Shown here: in pieces, positions 24,205-32,005 of the stretch | How the letters are laid out: each line of letters opens with the position of its first letter | Position numbering within the stretch: position 1 is the first letter of the stretch | Assembly: GCF_000513195.1 (NCBI RefSeq) | Contig: NZ_CBVI010000088.1 | Coordinates: 1 to 45,614, forward strand | Length of the DNA stretch: 45,614 nt | Reading direction: 5' to 3' | From: Bacteroides timonensis | GTDB lineage: Bacteria > Bacteroidota > Bacteroidia > Bacteroidales > Bacteroidaceae | Notes under the pieces: model-generated | Told to the model about the DNA's origin: nothing | What the model saw: only the letters and a program-made list of their open reading frames with translations | Database searches by the model: none | Program-made: the position numbers and the translations under genes

Positions 24205-26176
24205 ATGAAGAATTTTGAAGAGCTCGGTCTGTCGCCGGAGATACGCCGCGCCATTGAAGAAATGGGATATGAGTGTCCCATGCCGGTACAAGAGGAAGTG
24301 ATTCCTTACCTTTTAGGAGAAAATAATGATGTTGTAGCACTTGCACAAACAGGAACGGGGAAAACCGCCGCATTCGGCTTGCCACTTATCCAGAAAATTA
24401 ATGTAAAGAACCGGATTCCACAATCCCTTATACTTTGCCCTACACGCGAACTTTGCTTGCAGATTGCAGGTGATCTGAATGATTATTCCAAATACATCAC
24501 CGGATTGCGGGTATTGCCGGTATATGGTGGTTCATCCATAGACAGCCAGATACGTGCCCTGAAACAGGGTGTACATATCATTGTCGCCACCCCGGGACGC
24601 TTGCTCGACCTGATGGAGCGCAAAACGGTATCCCTCACCACCATCCAGAACGTAGTGATGGACGAGGCTGACGAAATGCTGAACATGGGATTCACGGACA
24701 GCATCAACGCCATTCTTGCCGATGTACCGCAAGAGCGTAACACTCTGTTATTCTCCGCCACTATGAGTCCGGAGATTGCACGCATTTCAAAAGAATATCT
24801 GCGTGACGCCAAAGAAATCACCATCGGACGGAAAAATGCGCACAAGCAATGTGAAGCATGTGGTTTTCACCGTTCATGCCAAAGATAAATACGCTGCCCT
24901 GAAACGCATTGTAGACTATTACCCGCAAATATATGGTATCATTTTCTGCCGTACACGAAAAGAAACGCAGGAGATTGCCGACAAGCTGATGCAGGACGGT
25001 TATAACGCTGACTCACTGCATGGAGAATTAAGCCAGGCACAACGTGATACCGTCATGCAGAAATTCCGTATCCGCAATCTGCAAATCCTGGTTGCCACGG
25101 ACGTTGCCGCCCGCGGACTGGATGTGGACGATCTGACCCACGTCATCAATTATGGCTTGCCGGATGATACCGAAAGCTACACTCACCGTAGTGGACGTAC
25201 GGGACGTGCCGGAAAGACGGGCACTTCCATCGCCATCATCAACCTGCGCGAGAAAGGTAAAATGCGTGAAATTGAACGGATTATCAGCAAGAAGTTTATT
25301 GTTGGCGAAATGCCTACCGGCAAGCAGATTTGCGAGAAACAGCTTCTGAAAGTGATCGATGACCTGGAAAAGGTGAAGGTGAACGAGGAAGATATGGCCG
25401 ACTTCATGCCTGAAATATACCGTAAGCTGGACTGGCTGAGCAAAGAAGATCTGATCAAGCGCATGGTTTCTCATGAATTCAACCGTTTCTCAGAATATTA
25501 CCGCAACCGCGAAGAGATAGAAATGCCTACCGACAGCCGTGGTGAACGCAACAGCAGAGGCGGCAGCGAACGCACCGGTGATCGCAACAGCCGCAAAGCA
25601 GATCCGGGATTCACCCGCCTGTTCATCAATCTGGGTAAGATGGATAACTTCTTCCCAAATGAGCTGATAGGCCTACTGAACGGTAATACCCGCGGACGCG
25701 TGGAGCTGGGACGCATTGATCTGATGAAAAACTTCTCATTCTTCGAAGTAGATGAGAAAGAGGCAGGTAATGTAGTGAAAGCCCTGAACCGTGCGAACTG
25801 GAACGGTCGAAAGGTATCTGTAGAAATTGCCGGCGAAGAAGGCAAGGAAGCTCCCAAAGGCAGACGTAAGAGTGAGGGCAACAACTACGGCAAGAAGGAA
25901 TTTGAAGGCAAGAAACACAGCTTCAAAGACGAAAAGCGCAGTGATGCATCTGGAAAGCGTAGCGATGCCCCCAGAAAAAGTAGAAGTAAATCTGAAAGTA
26001 CTCCGGCTGACAAAAAGAAAAGCAAACCAAGCCGCGAAGAGCGTGGCTATACCGATGCCCGCGGCAAGAAAGACGATTGGAGACAGTTCTTTCAAGGCGA
26101 CAACAAGGAGTTCCGTGATAAAGAACCCGATTTCAGCGAAGAAGGCTGGGCAAGACGGGCACCTAAAAAGAAATAA
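24205..26176 (+). pseudogene. DEAD-box RNA helicase (DbpA-type C-terminus), frameshifted
   Basis: The N-terminal frame (from 24205) has the Q-motif and AQTGTGKT, PTRELCLQI, TPGRLLDL, DEAD and FSATMS, and runs to a stop at 24888. The C-terminal motifs (IIFCRTRKETQ, VATDVAARGLDV, HRSGRTGRAG) are in the next frame. The break is at 24838-24843: the sequence reads AAAAATGCGCACAAGC where a frame-keeping GCGGGCACAAGC would encode the expected N-A-G-T-S-N-V-K-H. Two bases appear missing. After the helicase core comes a DbpA-like RNA-binding domain (about FTRLFINLGKMDNFF to VSVEIAGE) and a long Lys/Arg/Ser tail. If the indel is a sequencing error, this is an intact protein of about 657 aa acting in ribosome assembly or cold adaptation. 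Confidence 0.88.
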
Positions 26177-26185
26177 TAGAATGCT

Positions 26186-26274
26186 GTGATAGAGTGATGG
26201 GGTGATAAAGTGATAGAGTAATGTCACCTTATCACCCCATCACTTTATCACCTTATCACTCTATCACCTTTTTT
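26186..26274 (+). promoter_or_regulatory. GTGATA-repeat hairpin abutting the EamA start codon
   Basis: The left arm 26186-26208 and right arm 26229-26251 (ending CATCACTTTATCAC) form a 23-bp stem with one G-U pair. Downstream, a further CTTATCACTCTATCACC and TTTTTT (26269-26274) end 2 bp before the ATG at 26277. The arms consist of GTGATA/G-type 9-bp units, so several registers can pair. It may terminate the helicase transcript. It also leaves no room for an independent promoter or ribosome-binding site for the transporter gene. Confidence 0.65.
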
Positions 26275-26276
26275 AT

Positions 26277-27142
26277 ATGAACAAAGTAAACGGATTCCTA
26301 TATGGCCTTCTCTCTTCGGCGAGCTTCGGACTTATTCCGCTGTTCACCATTCCTGCTATGCATCAGGGCATGCAGTTCTGGTCCATACTGCTCTACCGTT
26401 TCCTCTTTGCCATGCTGGCACTGGCCTGTATACTATTGCTCGACAAGCAGTCTTTCCGCATCCGCCGGAAAGAGATACTTCCACTTCTCCTGCTGGCATT
26501 CCTGTATGACTGTTCCGCTGTTTTTCTGTTCTGGGGATATAAGTTCATGTCAAGCGGAGTAGCTACTACCATTCATTTCATGTATCCGGTGCTGACTACG
26601 CTTATTATGATGATCTTCTTCCGCGAAAAGAAATCCCCTTGGCGTATAGCAGCAATCGCTTTAGCGGTAAGCGGAGTTTTCTTCCTTTCGCATGGAGACA
26701 CAACAGAGACTATTACCTTACCGGGATTTTTATCGTCCTGCTCTCTGCTTTGGGCTACGCGCTCTATCTGGTCACCGTCAGTCAACTGAAATCCCTTGAA
26801 ATGAAGGGGCTGAAAATGACATTCTATGTTTTCCTTTTTGGCGGAATCCTTCTTTTCACCGGAATGACAGTGACAGGCGTCGGAGTACAGACCATCCCGG
26901 ACCGGATAACCCTGGGAAACCTGGTGATGCTGGCATTGGTACCGACCGTAATATCTAATCTGGCACTGGTACACGCCATTAAAAACATAGGCTCCACACT
27001 CACCTCTGTATTGGGAGCCATGGAGCCTGTGACTGCCGTCTGTGTAGGCATTCTCATCTTTGGAGAACCTTTCACTCAAAGCATCGCCTTAGGCATCGGG
27101 GTGATTATTTCGGCGGTTACAGTGATCGTTCTGAAAAAATAG
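26277..27142 (+). pseudogene. EamA/DMT-family transporter, frameshifted
   Basis: Two half-length frames together give a ten-helix drug/metabolite transporter of about 288 aa. The first frame runs from MNKVNGFLYGLLSSASFGLIP to GDTTETITL. The second supplies TGIFIVLLSALGYALYLV through LGAMEPVTAVCVGILIFGEPF and ends at VLKK. The second EamA-repeat signature, EPVTAVCVG, is intact. The break lies at 26715-26722, where TTACCGGG probably should be TTAACCGGG (one A missing). EamA proteins export amino acids or metabolites at the inner membrane; the substrate is unknown. The gene begins immediately after the GTGATA hairpin, so its translation start is unusual. Confidence 0.85.
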
Positions 27143-27200
27143 ATACAAGATTTCACCCACCTTCACAGGCCGATGAAATCCCTAAACATCCAATTCAATG

Positions 27201-27353
27201 TTGTCGGTGAAGTATATAAACCGTTCCGATGTGGAAGATTGCATCAAGCTGGTGAGCTACAATCCACACCATGAACCGATGGATCTTCCGCTCACATCCA
27301 TACAGGCGATGGCGATTGTCAAGTTCTCCATCAGAAAGAACATGATGATGTAA
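27201..27353 (+). pseudogene. 3' remnant of an S24/LexA-like peptidase-repressor
   Basis: Fifty residues to the stop read like the C-terminal strand region of S24-family proteins: VKYINRSDVEDCIKLVSYNP, LPLTSIQAMAIV, KFSIRKNMMM. The catalytic Ser and the HTH are missing and there is no start codon in a proper context, so only the tail of a phage-type repressor remains. It suggests a lost mobile segment between the EamA gene and dps. Confidence 0.6.
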
Positions 27354-27389
27354 GCCCGGCAGGCAAGTTGGCTAAGCTATAAGACAAAA

Positions 27390-27433
27390 GAAAAGGTGAC
27401 CAAGCAGTGTTTCCACCACTTCATCACCTTTTC
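27390..27433. terminator. Bidirectional terminator upstream of the dps 3' end
   Basis: GAAAAGGTGA (27390-27399) and TCACCTTTTC (27424-27433) form a 10-bp stem with a 24-nt loop. A-rich sequence on the left and TTTTCC on the right could serve convergent transcripts, dps on the minus strand among them. Confidence 0.55.
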
Positions 27434-27459
27434 CATCATTTATCACCTAAACCTATATA

Positions 27460-27951
27460 CTATTTGTCCGTGCATCCTTTTGTGCTGAAAGCGACTAGCA
27501 TCCAGACCATCTTTTCCTGTTCTTTCAGATAGCCCGTCATCAGGTCGGCAGTAACGTCGTCGCCTGCTTCATTAGCCAGTTCAATGATCTTTCTTTCCTC
27601 ACCAATGAGGTATCCATAAGTTTCAAGAATATTGCTGACCGCATCGCTGCCGCAAGCCACGTCAGATACTTCCTTGATCTTTGCAACTTTCAGGTATTCG
27701 CTGAACTTGTTTTCGGGTACACCACCCAGCATCAGGATACGTTCCGCAATTTCGTCCACCTTCTCGGCTGCGTCGTCATACATACTTTCAAACTTCTCGT
27801 GCAATACGAAAAAACCGTGTCCCTTGATGTTCCAGTGGAAACCGCGCAGATTCGTGTAATACACTTGGAAATCTGCCAATAGTTGATGCAATGCAGATAC
27901 TACGTTAGCTACTCCCGATTCATTTAACTTGATGTAATTTAAAGTCTTCAT
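27460..27951 (-). CDS. dps: Dps, ferritin-like DNA-protection protein
   Basis: A 163-aa Dps-family protein that oxidises and stores iron as a dodecamer and protects DNA from peroxide. All ferroxidase ligands are present with a constant offset of 12 from E. coli Dps: His39 and His51 (in GFHWNIKG and LHEKFE), Glu55, Asp66 and Glu70. The length is normal and the short N-terminus lacks a long lysine tail. It is divergent from oxyR, with promoter-element copy 2 upstream, which fits peroxide induction. Confidence 0.95.
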   Translation of the reverse strand: MKTLNYIKLNESGVANVVSALHQLLADFQVYYTNLRGFHWNIKGHGFFVLHEKFESMYDDAAEKVDEIAERILMLGGVPENKFSEYLKVAKIKEVSDVACGSDAVSNILETYGYLIGEERKIIELANEAGDDVTADLMTGYLKEQEKMVWMLVAFSTKGCTDK

Positions 27952-27997
27952 AATTTTATGGTTTTAATAATTTATACTGTTTTTCTTTTTTCTGAGA

Positions 27998-28075
27998 CAA
28001 AGAAAGTGCAAATCGAAGGCAGAAGCAAGCTTGCTTGATTATGCTGAGATGCAGCCTTTCTTCGTTTTTTGTACA
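27998..28075 (-). repeat. Interspersed palindromic promoter element, copy 2
   Basis: Read on the minus strand: GGCTGCATCTCAGCATAATC, the perfect 14-bp palindrome AAGCAAGCTTGCTT (28023-28036), then CTGCCTTCGATTTGCACTTTCTTTG. The last TTTCTTTG (28005-27998) is a 7-of-8 -7 box about 47 bp before the dps ATG. The arrangement is the same as in the copies at 22911 and 29164. Confidence 0.75.
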
Positions 28076-28116
28076 AAGATAAGGCGGAAACCCATGCTTG
28101 TCAAACAGATAATTTC

Positions 28117-28124
28117 TATCTTTG
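28117..28124 (+). promoter_or_regulatory. Promoter -7 box of oxyR
   Basis: TATCTTTG is a perfect match, followed by CATAGACA; it lies 43 bp upstream of the oxyR ATG. It rules out the longer open frame that begins at 28069. The dps element ends about 40 bp to the left, so the two promoters are back to back. Confidence 0.55.
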
Positions 28125-28167
28125 CATAGACAGAATCTATACAACCCGTTCAAACCCCTTATTTATC

Positions 28168-29094
28168 ATGACTTTACAACAACTGGAATACATTCTTGCC
28201 GTTAATCAGTTCCGCCATTTCGCCAAAGCCGCGGAACACTGCCGTGTAACTCAACCCACCCTGAGTGCCATGATACAGAAACTGGAAGACGAGTTAGACA
28301 CTAAGATATTCGACCGCAGCCAACAGCCCATCTGCCCTACTCCCGTCGGACAGCTTGTAATAGAGCAAGCCCGTATCGTATTGGAACAGGCAGGCCATAT
28401 AAAGGATATTATTGAAGAAGAGAAGCACTCCTTATCGGGTGTCTTTAAGTTAGGCATACTCCCCACCATCGCCCCTTATCTGTTGCCCCGCTTCTTTCCG
28501 CAACTGATGAAGAAATATCCTAAATTGGATATCCGCGTAACGGAGATGAAGACGAAGGACATCAAACAGGCTCTTATGAAAGGAGAGATAGATGCCGGCA
28601 TTATCGCCACCCTGCCTGAAAAGGATGACTTCCGCCAGATACCTTTATTCTACGAACAGTTCTATGCTTATATCGCGCGCGAAAGCAAACTGTTCGACAA
28701 TAAGATTATCCGTACCTCCGATCTCAGCGACGAACAGCTTTGGATGCTTGACGAGGGACATTGCTTCCGCGACCAGTTAGTCCGCTTCTGCCAGATGAAA
28801 GCGGCGCAAGCCAGCCAGATCGCTTATCATCTAGGTAGCATGGAGACATTCATGCGTATGGTAGAAAGCGGTAAAGGCGTTACCTTCATTCCCGAACTTG
28901 CCATTGATCAGCTCAACGAGACACAGAAAGAGTTGGTGCGCCCCTTTGCCATCCCCACTCCTACCCGGCAGATCATTCTCATCACCAACGAGCACTTCAT
29001 ACGAACCACTTTATTGGAGGTACTCACAAAAGAAATACAAGCCTCTGTACCCCGCGAAATGCTGTCCCTGCGGGCAACTCAGTGCGTTGTATAG
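28168..29094 (+). CDS. oxyR: OxyR, LysR-type peroxide sensor
   Basis: A 308-aa LysR-family regulator. The N-terminal winged helix (MTLQQLEYILAVNQFRHFAKAAEH...TQPTLSAMIQKLE) binds DNA and the C-terminal domain senses peroxide. The two redox cysteines, Cys199 in DEGHCFRDQ and Cys208 in VRFCQM, fall at exactly the E. coli OxyR positions. Start chosen at 28168 because the upstream extension overlaps the promoter. It sits between dps and ahpC/ahpF, its expected targets, with dps divergent and ahpC downstream on the same strand. Confidence 0.95.
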   Translation: MTLQQLEYILAVNQFRHFAKAAEHCRVTQPTLSAMIQKLEDELDTKIFDRSQQPICPTPVGQLVIEQARIVLEQAGHIKDIIEEEKHSLSGVFKLGILPTIAPYLLPRFFPQLMKKYPKLDIRVTEMKTKDIKQALMKGEIDAGIIATLPEKDDFRQIPLFYEQFYAYIARESKLFDNKIIRTSDLSDEQLWMLDEGHCFRDQLVRFCQMKAAQASQIAYHLGSMETFMRMVESGKGVTFIPELAIDQLNETQKELVRPFAIPTPTRQIILITNEHFIRTTLLEVLTKEIQASVPREMLSLRATQCVV

Positions 29095-29163
29095 ATTTCG
29101 TCTATCGGCCCATAAATCTTTTCAATCGGTTTTTTTGTTCTATCGGCAAAAGATGCTATATTT

Positions 29164-29239
29164 TTGCAAAAGCGAAATTCAGCTGCACCTCAGCATAATC
29201 AAGCGAGCTTGCTTCTGCATTCGGTTTGCATGAACTTTG
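29164..29239 (+). repeat. Interspersed palindromic promoter element, copy 3
   Basis: GCTGCACCTCAGCATAATC, then the near-palindromic core AAGCGAGCTTGCTT (29201-29214, one mismatched pair), then CTGCATTCGGTTTGCATGAACTTTG. The outer parts TGCAAAAGCGAA and TTCGGTTTGCA are also roughly inverted. GAACTTTG (29232-29239) is a 7-of-8 -7 box 47 bp before the ahpC ATG, nearly the same distance as in front of dps. Confidence 0.75.
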
Positions 29240-29286
29240 CATCATCGAAAAAACAAAGTACTAAACCTTTTAAAACAAAAAAGATT

Positions 29287-29853
29287 ATGGAACCAATTAT
29301 CAATTCACAGCTTCCTGAATTCAAAGTTCAGGCATTTCAGAACGGAAGTTTCAAAACAGTAACCAACGAAGACGTAAAAGGCAAATGGGCTATTTTCTTC
29401 TTCTATCCCGCAGACTTTACGTTTGTATGCCCTACCGAACTGGTGGACATCGCTGAAAAATACGAGCAATTCCAGGCAATGGGTGTAGAGGTATATTCTG
29501 TAAGTACCGACTCTCACTTCGTGCACAAAGCATGGCACGATGCATCCGAAAGTATCCGTAAGATCAAGTATCCGATGCTGGCAGACCCTACAGGCGTGCT
29601 GACTCGCGCATTCGGTGTAATGATCGAAGAAGAAGGTATGGCTTACCGCGGCACATTTGTCGTGAACCCCGAAGGCAAAATCAAGATTGCCGAAATACAG
29701 GACAATAACATCGGACGTAACGCCGACGAACTTCTCCGCAAGGTAGAAGCAGCACAGTTCGTTGCAACACACGACGGTGAAGTATGTCCCGCAAAATGGA
29801 AGAAAGGCGGCGAAACACTGAAGCCAAGTATAGATTTAGTTGGTAAAATTTAA
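29287..29853 (+). CDS. ahpC: AhpC, alkyl hydroperoxide reductase peroxiredoxin
   Basis: A 188-aa two-Cys peroxiredoxin that reduces hydrogen peroxide and organic peroxides in the cytoplasm, recycled by AhpF. The peroxidatic Cys48 lies in DFTFVCPTEL and the resolving Cys167 in GEVCPAKW. Length and motifs match the AhpC1 class. The start at 29287 (MEPIINSQLP) is preferred, as the longer frame covers the promoter element. A terminator follows at 29877, then a hairpin element and ahpF. Confidence 0.95.
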   Translation: MEPIINSQLPEFKVQAFQNGSFKTVTNEDVKGKWAIFFFYPADFTFVCPTELVDIAEKYEQFQAMGVEVYSVSTDSHFVHKAWHDASESIRKIKYPMLADPTGVLTRAFGVMIEEEGMAYRGTFVVNPEGKIKIAEIQDNNIGRNADELLRKVEAAQFVATHDGEVCPAKWKKGGETLKPSIDLVGKI

Positions 29854-29876
29854 GTTCACATCCCTTTTTTATTAGC

Positions 29877-29919
29877 GAGGTCCCCTTTATCCATTGCACA
29901 CATAGAGGGGGCCTCTTTT
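29877..29919 (+). terminator. Terminator after ahpC
   Basis: GAGGTCCCCT (29877-29886) pairs with AGGGGGCCTC (29906-29915), with one T-G wobble, and is followed by TTTT. A partial or complete stop here would set AhpC well above AhpF. Confidence 0.65.
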
Positions 29920-29988
29920 ATCTTATCATTAGTACCCGTTGGCGAGATTAGTTTATATCGAAAAAAGTAATGAATGAAATGCTGAGCA

Positions 29989-30157
29989 ATACTATCTCAA
30001 TTCTCCTCCTCCGTCGGAGGAGGAGTACCCGAAGGGGGAGGTGGTAGGTGAGAAAATAATTCCTTATTTATATGATTCATAGGTATTTCTTGCTTTACCT
30101 ACCACCCCGCCCTTTGGGCACCCCTCCTCCGACGGATGAGGGGAATTGAGATACTCT
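29989..30157. repeat. Long hairpin element A, between ahpC and ahpF
   Basis: The left arm runs from ACTATCTCAATTCTCC to GGTGGTAGGTGAG; the right arm runs from TTTACCTACCACC to CCCCTCATCCGTCG-type sequence and GGAATTGAGATACTCT. The interior is AT-rich (TCCTTATTTATATG, TAGGTATTT). The two arms are not identical: the left contains GTACCCGAAGGGGGAGG, the right (as reverse complement) GTGCCCAAAGGGCGGGG. Compare element B at 31829. Confidence 0.75.
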
Positions 30158-30245
30158 ATTTACTTAATATTGGAATTATCATTTAACTCATAACCGCTCA
30201 GAAACGAATTAATCCCGCCAACGGAATACATTAATATAGACTGTT

Positions 30246-31805
30246 ATGTTAGAAACAAGCATTTTAAATCAAGTACGCAGTGTCTTCCAAAACCTGGAAG
30301 CACAGTACACTTTTCATATCACCTGCCATCCCCGGCACGAAAGCGCACAGGAACTGACAGAGTTGCTGAAAGATGTAGCAGGATGTTCCGATAAACTCTC
30401 CTGTGAGGTAACTGAAACTGAAGAACCGAAGCTGGAATTCTCTTTACTGAAAAACGGGAAAGAAACCGGTGTCAAATTCCGCGGAATACCGAACGGTCAT
30501 GAATTCACATCTTTGCTTCTGGCAGTACTGAATGCCGATGGAAAGGGGAAAAATCTTCCCGATGAAGCCATCAGCCGACGCATTCAGGCGTTGAAAGGGC
30601 CCGTTTCATTGCAGACTTATGTATCATTGACATGTACCAACTGCCCCGATGTGGTGCAGGCTCTGAACATTATGGCTTTGCTGAACGGACAGGTCACGCA
30701 TGAAATGATAGACGGCGCTCTTTTCCAGGAAGAAGTGGATGCATTGAAAATACAAGGCGTACCGTCCGTCTATGCCAACGGTAAATTGCTTCATGTAGGA
30801 CGTGGCACTTTAGGCGAACTTCTACAAAAGCTGGAAGAAATGTTCGGCTCCGAACCTGTGGGGAATGCAGAGCCTATCTCACGTACTTATGATGTCCTCG
30901 TATTAGGTGGTGGGCCGGCAGGTGCCTCAGCTGCGATCTATTCAGCCCGCAAGGGATTACGGGTAGCTATTGTAGCTGAAAAGATCGGTGGCCAGGTAAA
31001 GGAAACCGTAGGAATCGAGAATCTGATCTCCGTACCGCAGACTACAGGCGCACAGTTGGCAGACAATTTAAGAAGCCATATCAATCATTATCCCATCGAC
31101 TTGTTTGAAGACCGTAAGATAGAGAAGGCGGAGCTTCAAGGAAAAGAAAAGAGGATTTCAGTAGTGGGCGGTGAAGTATTCATATCTCCCAGTGTAATTA
31201 TTGCCACCGGTGCAAGCTGGCGCAAACTGAATGTGGAAGGTGAAACGGAGTATATAGGCAGAGGAGTTGCTTTTTGTCCGCATTGCGACGGGCCGTTCTA
31301 TCAGGGAAAAGACGTAGCCGTTATCGGTGGCGGAAACTCCGGTATAGAAGCAGCCATCGACTTGGCGGGTATCTGCCGGAAAGTGACTGTCTTTGAATTT
31401 GCCGATACGCTGAAAGCCGACCAGGTACTGCAAGAAAAGGCGCAAAGCTTGCCGAATGTAGAAATCTTCACTTCCTCACAGACTACCAAAGTAGTGGGAA
31501 ACGGTGATAAGGTAACAGCTGTCCGCGTCAAAGATCGTATAAGCGGCGAAGAACGGGATTTCCCATTGGATGGCATCTTCGTACAGATTGGTTTGGCAGC
31601 CAATAGCGCTCCTTTCCGTGACATACTGGAAACGACTCCAATAGGCGAAATCAAGATCGATGCTTTTTGCCGCACCACGCTTCCGGGAGTTTATGCGGCA
31701 GGAGATGTTTCGAACGTTCCTTACAAACAGATAGTAATTGCAATGGGTGAAGGTGCAAAGGCGGCACTGTCGGCATTTGATGACCGCATCCGGGGAATTG
31801 CATAA
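30246..31805 (+). CDS. ahpF: AhpF, alkyl hydroperoxide reductase flavoprotein subunit
   Basis: A 519-aa FAD- and NADH-dependent disulfide reductase that recycles AhpC. An N-terminal tandem thioredoxin-like domain carries Cys130/Cys133 (TCTNCPD). The thioredoxin-reductase-like part has the FAD site LGGGPAGASAA (220-230), the redox pair Cys344/Cys347 in FCPHCDGP, the NADH site VIGGGNSGIEAA and the closing GVYAAGDVSN. Everything expected is intact. It lies about 390 bp after ahpC and has hairpin elements on both sides, so it is probably read through from ahpC at reduced level or from its own weak promoter. Confidence 0.95.
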   Translation: MLETSILNQVRSVFQNLEAQYTFHITCHPRHESAQELTELLKDVAGCSDKLSCEVTETEEPKLEFSLLKNGKETGVKFRGIPNGHEFTSLLLAVLNADGKGKNLPDEAISRRIQALKGPVSLQTYVSLTCTNCPDVVQALNIMALLNGQVTHEMIDGALFQEEVDALKIQGVPSVYANGKLLHVGRGTLGELLQKLEEMFGSEPVGNAEPISRTYDVLVLGGGPAGASAAIYSARKGLRVAIVAEKIGGQVKETVGIENLISVPQTTGAQLADNLRSHINHYPIDLFEDRKIEKAELQGKEKRISVVGGEVFISPSVIIATGASWRKLNVEGETEYIGRGVAFCPHCDGPFYQGKDVAVIGGGNSGIEAAIDLAGICRKVTVFEFADTLKADQVLQEKAQSLPNVEIFTSSQTTKVVGNGDKVTAVRVKDRISGEERDFPLDGIFVQIGLAANSAPFRDILETTPIGEIKIDAFCRTTLPGVYAAGDVSNVPYKQIVIAMGEGAKAALSAFDDRIRGIA

Positions 31806-31828
31806 ATAGGTACGCGGACGACACAGAT

Positions 31829-32000
31829 AGAGTATCTTCATTCCCCTCCTCCAGTCGGAGGAGGGGTGCCCAAAGGGCAGGGTGGTAGGTGAGAAAAGAA
31901 ATCCTTAACCTTGTAATTTATAGGTATTTTATTATTTTACCTACCACCTCCCCCTACGGGTACTCCTCCTCCCGAGGAGGAGGAGAACTAAGATAGTACT
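31829..32000. repeat. Long hairpin element B, after ahpF
   Basis: Same type of element as A at 29989, but with the arms exchanged. The left arm is AGAGTATCTTCATTCCCC with GTGCCCAAAGGGCAGGG. The right arm (reverse complement) is ACTATCTTAGTTCTCC with GTACCCGTAGGGGGAGG. The AT-rich interior (TCCTTAACC, TATAGGTATTT) keeps the same orientation as in A. It ends 6 bp before the stop of the convergent TPR regulator, so it could also end both transcripts. Confidence 0.75.
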
Positions 32001-32005
32001 GTCAA

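Noticed and set aside
29164..29286. 41-codon N-terminal extension of AhpC
   Set aside because: Same situation: the sequence is promoter element copy 3 and AhpC proteins begin at the 29287 Met.
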